A stretch of 64,000 nt of DNA, taken from assembly GCA_029204225.1 (NCBI GenBank), contig CM055096.1, forward strand, positions 61,484,957 through 61,548,956. The letters are read 5' to 3'. The position numbers were made by a program, and so were the translations under genes. Source of the DNA: Diphasiastrum complanatum. Taxonomy: Eukaryota; Streptophyta; Lycopodiopsida; Lycopodiales; Lycopodiaceae. The notes beneath the pieces are model-generated. The model did no database searches, had not been told where the DNA came from, and was given only the letters and a program-made list of their open reading frames with translations. Positions 48,469 to 64,000 of this stretch are shown piece by piece. How positions within the stretch are numbered: the first letter of the stretch is position 1; each line of letters starts with the position of its first letter.

Positions 48469-49430
48469 GACAAACCTAAAGTATCCAGAGGGCCTAAAAG
48501 ATGCTCATTGATGCCCTCAATGAGTGGAAAGACTTTTGTTTGGGATGAGGGTATGATGAGCATGTAGCCCCTAATTTACAGAAGAGTAAAAGCACATTGA
48601 AAATGCAAAATCTATACAATTACTTCATTGGCTAATCAATAGACATAATTGATGTATCTTGTAACAAAGATCTTTCTATCATTCTAGGTTACAATCTTTA
48701 GCATGCCTCTAGATTTCATATATTGTTCTAGATTCTCTGCATCTTAAAGCCTTTCCAACAGACCAAAGTTTAGGTAGGAGGGCAAGTTACAGAGAAACTC
48801 ATCTCACACGCAAATAAACTATCAATAGTCCCGTACAGTTTTCCATTTTGTCTAGAATTCTACACATTGTTTACAAAGGCTACCAATCACATTCAAGCTT
48901 CCAATCAAATGTTGTAATGGTTGATAAATCATGGTTTAACATGGAAAACCATTAGCCTCCCGAAAAGCGATTCTTATTTTGCTAGGCAAAGTTGACATTT
49001 TAATGGACATTTCAAATTGCAATGGGCTTCCAAGACTCCCGTTCGAAAAAATGAGAGGGGGGGCGGGGGGGGGGGGGGGGGGGGGGGGGGGGAGGGATTG
49101 TCCCTACTTGCATGATACTCTATTTGCAAAGTTTGCTTAAAATTCACTCGTGGAGCCTAAAGCTTGCATTGTTCCCTTAACCCGTAAGTCCAAATCCAAA
49201 TGCACATAGGCTTACCTACAATCTCCTAAGGGATTGCTAGACATCAAAATTAATGAGCGAGTTTGTAGGTGCATGCCATGCCCTCACAAGATCCTTCATG
49301 TAGATTCACCTAATGTTCTATGCAAATTTGCCTAGTGTCCTCCTCCTCAACCCAAAGAATTTCATGCTCACAACACAAAACAATTGCCCAATGATCTATG
49401 AGTTTGCACCTTAATGCTCAACAATAGGAA
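48469..49430. other. No gene; contains a 28-base G run
   Basis: Upstream flank of the tryptophan synthase gene. The run at 49057-49092 is seven Gs, one C, then 28 Gs. No coding sequence is seen. Confidence 0.6.
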
Positions 49431-49433
49431 ACC

Positions 49434-49440
49434 TATAAAT
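49434..49440 (+). promoter_or_regulatory. TATA box of the tryptophan synthase alpha gene
   Basis: TATAAAT within ACCTATAAATAAGG, 137 bp upstream of the ATG. Transcription would start near 49465, so the leader includes the GA tract at 49530-49556. Confidence 0.65.
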
Positions 49441-49523
49441 AAGGCACCGTTTTCTGGGATTGTGTGCGTGTTTGAACTTTGAATTGAAGTTGCGAGGCAG
49501 ACTTGTCCTTGCGTGTGTGTGGG

Positions 49524-49554
<31 letters not shown>

Positions 49555-49576
49555 AAGAAGAGAGACAGAGAGAGGG

Positions 49577-58880
<9,304 letters not shown>

Positions 58881-58920
58881 GTTAGTTTCACATGGTTTGT
58901 GGATCATTTCTTTAGCTATG

Positions 58921-59056
<136 letters not shown>

Positions 59057-59444
59057 TCTTTATTAATGTCGTTGAAATACCCTAAGGTATATAAGACTAA
59101 TAAAAGGTACATGTCAAGTATGCACAATAGGAGCGTAAAAGCTCAAACATCTGCAGAAACAATAACAGCTAAAAAAAAGCCAGAAGATGGCTAGCAAAGT
59201 CACAGTCCATCATCATGATAAAGTAGATGTCCCTCCACCGGTAAAATAATGGTGTATAGTATGTTGTGAAACTGTCACTGGACGACGGGCTGTAGATCTC
59301 TGTCTCTGAGTTATTTGTCGGTGTCGTCTCTGCTGCCGTGGAGCTGTGGGCTGTAGCCTCTGGGCTGGTCGTCTCTCTGGGCGTCTACACTGTCTCTGAC
59401 GTGTATGTATGGAAGCATTTGGAATCTCAGCTTCTCCATCAGAA

Positions 59445-61349
59445 TCACTGCTCTCCTGTCTCTGTCTCCGACGAGATAAGCACTCCCTGATGCTCAGCTG
59501 TAACAAGGGGGGGGGTGTCCGTGTCTAGTCTCACCGTCCTCAAATCTGACATCTCCTGAATCATCAATGCAACACATCTGGGATCCTCATATGATATCAA
59601 GGTAGAGAGTGTGGCTAGGTGATCTCGGAACAAGCAGTAATATCTCCCCCGGATCTCATAATAAGCCAGACATCTGAAGAGCAAATGGAACTCATCCTCT
59701 ACCTCTTGTGTATTACACATACCACAGATCCGAGCCTCTCGCGGTGTGCTACTATATCTGCCAGTCTCAATGGCTAGTTGTTGTGAGGAAACCCGAAACT
59801 GACCCATCACAATCCGCAGTCTATGTGAGATACTCTCCACCAAATATCCAGGTACTATAGGACACCCAGCCGGATCCCGAAATAGAAAATGTGTATGATA
59901 AAACTCAGTCTTCGTCCTCAGTGGACCTCGCCATGTGCTCTGAAGATACGCTCTGTACAAATGGCCACGAATATACTGATGAGTGCCAGCAGGTAAGTCA
60001 GTAATCTGAATACCCAATGTAGAAAGGAGACGGCGAACCTGAGAATACCATGAGAAGGAGTGTCCCTCAAAATGTAAGTGTCGGGATGATGACAAAGCTG
60101 CTGTAGCATAGTGCGTGTCTCCACCCTGGAGATCCTCTAGTCGCTGTATGAATGTGACAATGTGAAACAGGGCCTCAATCTGAATGGGGGGGACAGCAAA
60201 CTCTGCCAGTATAATATGATGTGGTACAGAGGGCTTCGCACGTATCATCCGAGATAGCATATGGATCTGGAGTCGTGAGATGTGTGCCCACTTAGTGGCC
60301 GTCAAGCCAGTACTCCATGTCTCTGCTGCGTACAAGGCCGAGGGGACTACCATAGTGTCAAAAAGTCGGCACTTACTAGCCGCATCCCTAATGTGTGATC
60401 TGAAACACAGTTTCTCCAGATCTACCAATGAAGAATAGCCCTTCCGTAACCGGGAAACCGCTGCCTGTCTCATACTGAAAGTGGGACCAGAGAAAACAAC
60501 ACCCAGATATGTATAGAAGTCAACCACCTCAAGTGGATGACCATCCCATAGAAGCTCCTGCCGTATCATGAAGGATCTGGAGGTGTTAAACACCATAACC
60601 TTGGTCTTGGCAACGTTCACTGACAGGCCCCACTGGATACAAAAAGAATGAAGTGCATCCAGATGCCGTTGTAGGCCCTCCCTCGTCCTCGAAAGTAAGA
60701 CCACATCATCCGCATATAACAGGATAGCAATAATGAGGTCACCCAATGTACATCCCTCCCTTCCGGAACTTTGTATAACCTGCTCAAGTTCATCTATGTA
60801 TAAACCAAAAAGTGTAGGTGAAAGTGGACATCCTTGCTTAACCCCAATCGTACTATTCACCTCTGGTGATACCACCCCTGATACTCTGATCCGTCCAATA
60901 ACTCGCCTGTACAATGCGACAACTGCTCGTATGATATCCTCCTGAAAACCACGATCTCGAAGCCTCTGTATCAATAAATGTCTGGGCACAGAATCAAAGG
61001 CTTTGCGGAAATCCACAAAGTAGCAGTATACACGCTCTCTCTTGGCCCTAGCCTCCTCAATGATGGATCTCAAGGTAAAAATATGATCTGATGTAGTATA
61101 TCCTGGTCTAAAGCCGGTTTGACCAATGGCATGAAGTGCTCCAGTGTCCATCTCTGTGCTAATCTCCGACTGAAGAATAGACCCATAAACTTTGGCAAAG
61201 AGGTGGCTGATCATGATGGTACGATAGTTGTCGACTGTCATGGGTTCACCGCCTTTATGGAGAGGATGGATAGGTTTGTGGACCAAGGGGAGGGGAATCC
61301 GGATGTGATAGCTCGATAGAGAGGAAAGGTGAAAGGATGTCAGCAGCAT
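59445..61349 (-). pseudogene. LINE ORF2 reverse transcriptase and C-terminal region
   Basis: About 620 open codons. RT motifs in order: IHPLHKGGEPMTVDNYRTI, GFRPGYTTSDHIFTL, VYCYFVDFRKAFDSVP (first catalytic Asp), GVKQGCPLSPTLF, ILLYADDVVLLSR (active site YADD) and SVNVAKTKVMVFN. The thumb and a long C-terminal part follow, with a zinc-binding-like CGMCNTQEVEDEFHLLFRC. A run of nine C (59507-59515 as G on plus) causes a frameshift: beyond it the other frame continues RRRQRQESSDSDGEAE to about 59216. Confidence 0.92.
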
Positions 61350-61639
61350 ACTTTAGAAGTTCAGCCTCTAGTTCATCGATGTCTTTGGCTTTATGCAAGT
61401 GTAATCGTTTGATGGCCTCTTCTACCATGCCTGAGGAGAATGTATCATAGGTGTCTGTGGATGAGGGCATGGAAAGTGGAGGTGCATCAGAGACAGTGTA
61501 TAGTGATGTGGCAAAGGTCACCCATGTGCTAAGATCCATGATCCGGGGTGGAGGTGCTCGTGGGAGGAATTTTTTCCAAAAATGATTGCGATGAGGAACT
61601 AAAGAGAAGGTCCATCATCTTCTTTTCTTATGCATTTTT

Positions 61640-62030
61640 CTTTTTTCGAGTAGTTCTACGATATACACGGGATAAGTCCTTTACCAGATGGGGAAGGTGG
61701 CATCGTGCATTGATCAAGTCTTGGTGAAGGTGTTTGCATTCCTGGTCATACCATGGATTGTGTGGTCGATAATGTCATGAGTGCTTGGGCCGTGGGAATG
61801 GAAAAGCGAGGGATGCAGCGGTATGGATGCTCCGGACAAGAAAAAGAGACTGATCTGTTGAAGTATGCTCGTAAGGGAAGTGAGTCAGAAGTTCAGAAAG
61901 GGCTTCCTTGTACAATGGAGTGTTTTGAGGCGTATAGCGATACACAGTCTTCACAGTGGGGGTTAATGGGCGAGTGTGTGAGGTGCAAAGAAGGCCAATA
62001 GAGAACGAGAGGTACGAATGGTCAGAGAGG
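61640..62030 (-). pseudogene. LINE ORF2 linker between endonuclease and RT
   Basis: Minus strand after the endonuclease frameshift: VKTVYRYTPQNTPLYKEALS, then a stop, then NPWYDQECKHLHQDLINARC (the PWWDEEC-like box found between endonuclease and RT in L1). Another piece at 61539-61255 reads EEAIKRLHLHKAKDIDELEA. It connects to RT with a further frame change near 61340. Confidence 0.75.
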
Positions 62031-62807
62031 GTGGTGTGATGAACCAAGAGAGATGAAATGGAGGGAAGGAGAGGGTGATCCCATGAAATAGTCAACAACA
62101 CTATGTCCTCCGCTGTGTGGGAAACAAGTATAATCACCTGAACCAGGCCATTGCAGCAGGCCATGATAAATGACCAATCCATGAGCTTCGCCCAACTGAA
62201 ACATTTGCTCTCCATATGTTGTAACTGGACCCTCTGCATCCGCCAATCGTCGTCGGAGGCCAAGATCATCACAGTCTATGGCATGTATCCGCTGCGGATC
62301 ATCCTCTGCTCTATGGAACTCCGTCTGCCTGGACCCAGTCCGGGCATTAAAGTCACCGGCTAGAAGAATATAACCCCGCTCCTCATACCTGATAATGTTC
62401 GAAGAGATATCCATGTAAGGTGACTCCTCATTTGATGTGAAAACTGATGTATCCAGTGGAAAATAACAAATGGCCATAAAGACGTCCCGATCTAGGCCCA
62501 TCAGACCCCGATCCAGCCTAACCCATATATAGCGGGCTCGCTCATTAGTATGTACCAACTCGACCCAAGGTTGAAGGAAGCCTCGGATTAAGCAAGCCAC
62601 CCCACCTGAACCTCGATCTGTCAATGCTCTCGTCGTCCTCCGATGTGCAGAATACCAACAAAAACCCTCAATGGCCGGTAGTCCCCTCTCAGGACTCTCA
62701 TGTGTCTCTGTGAGTAGTAAGATGTCGCCATCCACACAAAAATCTCTGAAATCTCCTGCTGTAGCTGAAGAGTGGATACCATTGCAGTTCCATAAGCTCA
62801 ACCGCAA
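62022..62807 (-). pseudogene. LINE ORF2 endonuclease domain (AP endonuclease-like)
   Basis: The ATG at 62807 opens MRLSLWNCNGIHSSATAG (catalytic Asn in the WNCNG box). It continues LLLTETHESPERG (Glu), YIWVRLDRGL, YILLAGDFNARTGS (Asp-x-Asn), VVDYFMGSP, and after a frameshift near 62035, TTLSDHSYLSF (the Ser-Asp-His box). The domain nicks target DNA for target-primed reverse transcription. Confidence 0.9.
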
Positions 62808-62858
62808 TGCCTTAGAAAGGGCCCCCGAACTGCTCCTAAGTCCGGGGGGCCCAAGTCC

Positions 62859-63978
62859 CTATTTCTCAGATTTCGGAAGGTCAATGTATCGGGCCTTACC
62901 ATCCCGATAAATCACCCTTTTTCCCAAAGCTTTTGCCTCACTAAATGCTTTCTTCCGATCCGCAACCTGCATGGGGGTGAGATCGTCGTCCATGAATATA
63001 AGTGTACCTCTAAGCTTGGCTCGTAGTTTGAGGGCTGCCCGTCGTTCTTCCAAATTTGTGAAGCGAACAATGAGTGTAGAAGGGTCTCTCTTCGTTCGCC
63101 AAGCTCTTTCCAGTCCTTCAGAGTGGTGGGAAAGCGTGTTTGAGAGAAAACTGGTTGTTTCGGTCATTGGATCATTGGTGTCTTCAATCCCTCGAACCCT
63201 AATATTCATGGATTTGTATTCCCGCATCTTCTCTTCCGATATGGTAGCTGAAATGACACTATTAAAGGAGGATGTACCTTCCATATTGCCATCTTTGAAG
63301 AGAGAGGCCCATGTCTTTGTCTCAGCTTTGTGTTGTTCAATCCTCTTCCAATGCTTGAATCCGTGTAGAGGTAGAGGTGGCTGGCTCTCCTGGCTTGCTT
63401 ATTGCTGTCTCCAAAGCAGTAATCCGGGCTAGCATAGCTTCCCTTTCGGCGGACAGAGATTGAATGGTTGCTTGAAGCTGTCCCATCTCCTTCCGTAGAG
63501 AGCTGGATTCCTGCGTGACCTGTTCAATGTAGGTGATAATGTATTGTTCAAAAGATTTGGTAGGGGTATAAATATCGTGAATCAAGAAAGGAGCGGGAAG
63601 AGAGGAGGTAGCAGATGGAGAGCAGGGGGTAGAGGCTGCAGAATTAGCAGCACCTTCTGAGGAGGTAGCTGAGTCATCAGGCAGTGCTGCCTGCGTGGCA
63701 GACAGCGTTGCCACATCAGTAGCCACATCAGCATCGGTAGCAGGGGCAGCAGCGGAAGTAGCGATGGAGGCTGGGAGGTCCAGCGTGGAGGTAGTGCCCA
63801 AGGCAGTGATGGAGTCCAGTGAGGGGGCTGGGACAGAAGCGATGGAGGCTGGGACAACATCCAGCGTGGAGGCAGGGGTGCATGAGGCAGCGATGGAGTC
63901 CAGTGAGGGGGGCAGTAGCGTGGGGACAGGAGTGCGTGGAGGGGGGGAGCGTGGGCTCCCCTTCTTGTTCCTGGCCAT
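62859..63978 (-). pseudogene. LINE ORF1 (coiled coil, L1 ORF1p-like RNA-binding part), one frameshift
   Basis: The ATG at 63978 opens MARNKKGSPRSPPPRTPVPT. An Ala/Pro/Ser-rich part runs to about residue 130. A coiled coil follows (SLRKEMGQLQATIQSLSAER). A frameshift near 63345 joins it to RIEQHKAETKTWASLF and then SMNIRVRGIEDTND, TLIVRFTNLEERRAALKLRA and LTPMQVADRKKAFSEAKALG. That last part looks like the RRM plus C-terminal domain of animal-type L1 ORF1p (Transposase_22). Plant L1 ORF1 usually has a DUF4283-type domain and a zinc knuckle; no CCHC knuckle is visible here. ORF1p binds the LINE RNA. Confidence 0.82.
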
Positions 63979-64000
63979 ACCAGCGATGGAGGGAGGGGAC

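Overview
This 64 kb window is nuclear DNA of a eukaryote, almost certainly a land plant. The evidence is two spliced genes of plant type (an F-box protein and a plastid-type tryptophan synthase alpha subunit with an N-terminal extension), plant-type LTR retrotransposons, hAT transposons with BED fingers, an L1-like LINE, and many long (GA)n tracts. Introns of 8 kb packed with transposons suggest a large, repeat-rich genome such as a fern, lycophyte or gymnosperm. That placement is inference only.

Left part (1-10.7 kb). There is a Ty3/gypsy reverse-transcriptase fragment at the left edge and a 32-bp tandem array. A Ty1/copia LTR at 2115-2996 is flanked on its left by an element's 3' end and on its right by an element's 5' end. 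A broken Ty3/gypsy RT lies at 6.1-7.3 kb. The rest is non-coding as far as I can see.

10.7-24.1 kb is one gene on the minus strand: a five-exon F-box protein of about 365 aa (CDS 1098 nt) whose exons I joined by splice sites and reading phase. Intron 4 (8.4 kb) holds an 83-bp duplication, a 421-bp non-autonomous hAT element with a perfect 8-bp target duplication, a Ty3/gypsy fragment and a 3.4-kb hAT transposon with a truncated transposase. Intron 2 (2.8 kb) holds a 5'-truncated LINE.

Middle part (24-49 kb) is a graveyard of LTR retrotransposons: mosaic copia pieces (27-29 kb), a decayed gypsy element with a partial chromodomain (29.6-32.8 kb), an LTR-like block (32.8-33.9 kb), a set of unrecognised minus-strand ORFs (33.9-37.0 kb), two tandem-repeat arrays, a minus-strand gypsy pol fragment (38.7-39.8 kb), a plus-strand gypsy element with gag, protease, partial RT, RNase H and integrase (41-47 kb), and a solo LTR with a perfect 5-bp target duplication (47.5-48.5 kb).

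49.4-64 kb: the tryptophan synthase alpha gene begins at 49,577 on the plus strand. Exons 1-3 lie within 1.2 kb. Exon 4 is 8.0 kb further on, beyond an intron that contains copia pieces and a nearly complete hAT transposon. The remaining exons must lie past the window, because intron 4 contains a nearly full-length LINE on the minus strand that runs to the right edge. Both host genes look intact in the parts seen, so the transposons appear to be carried in introns without breaking them.
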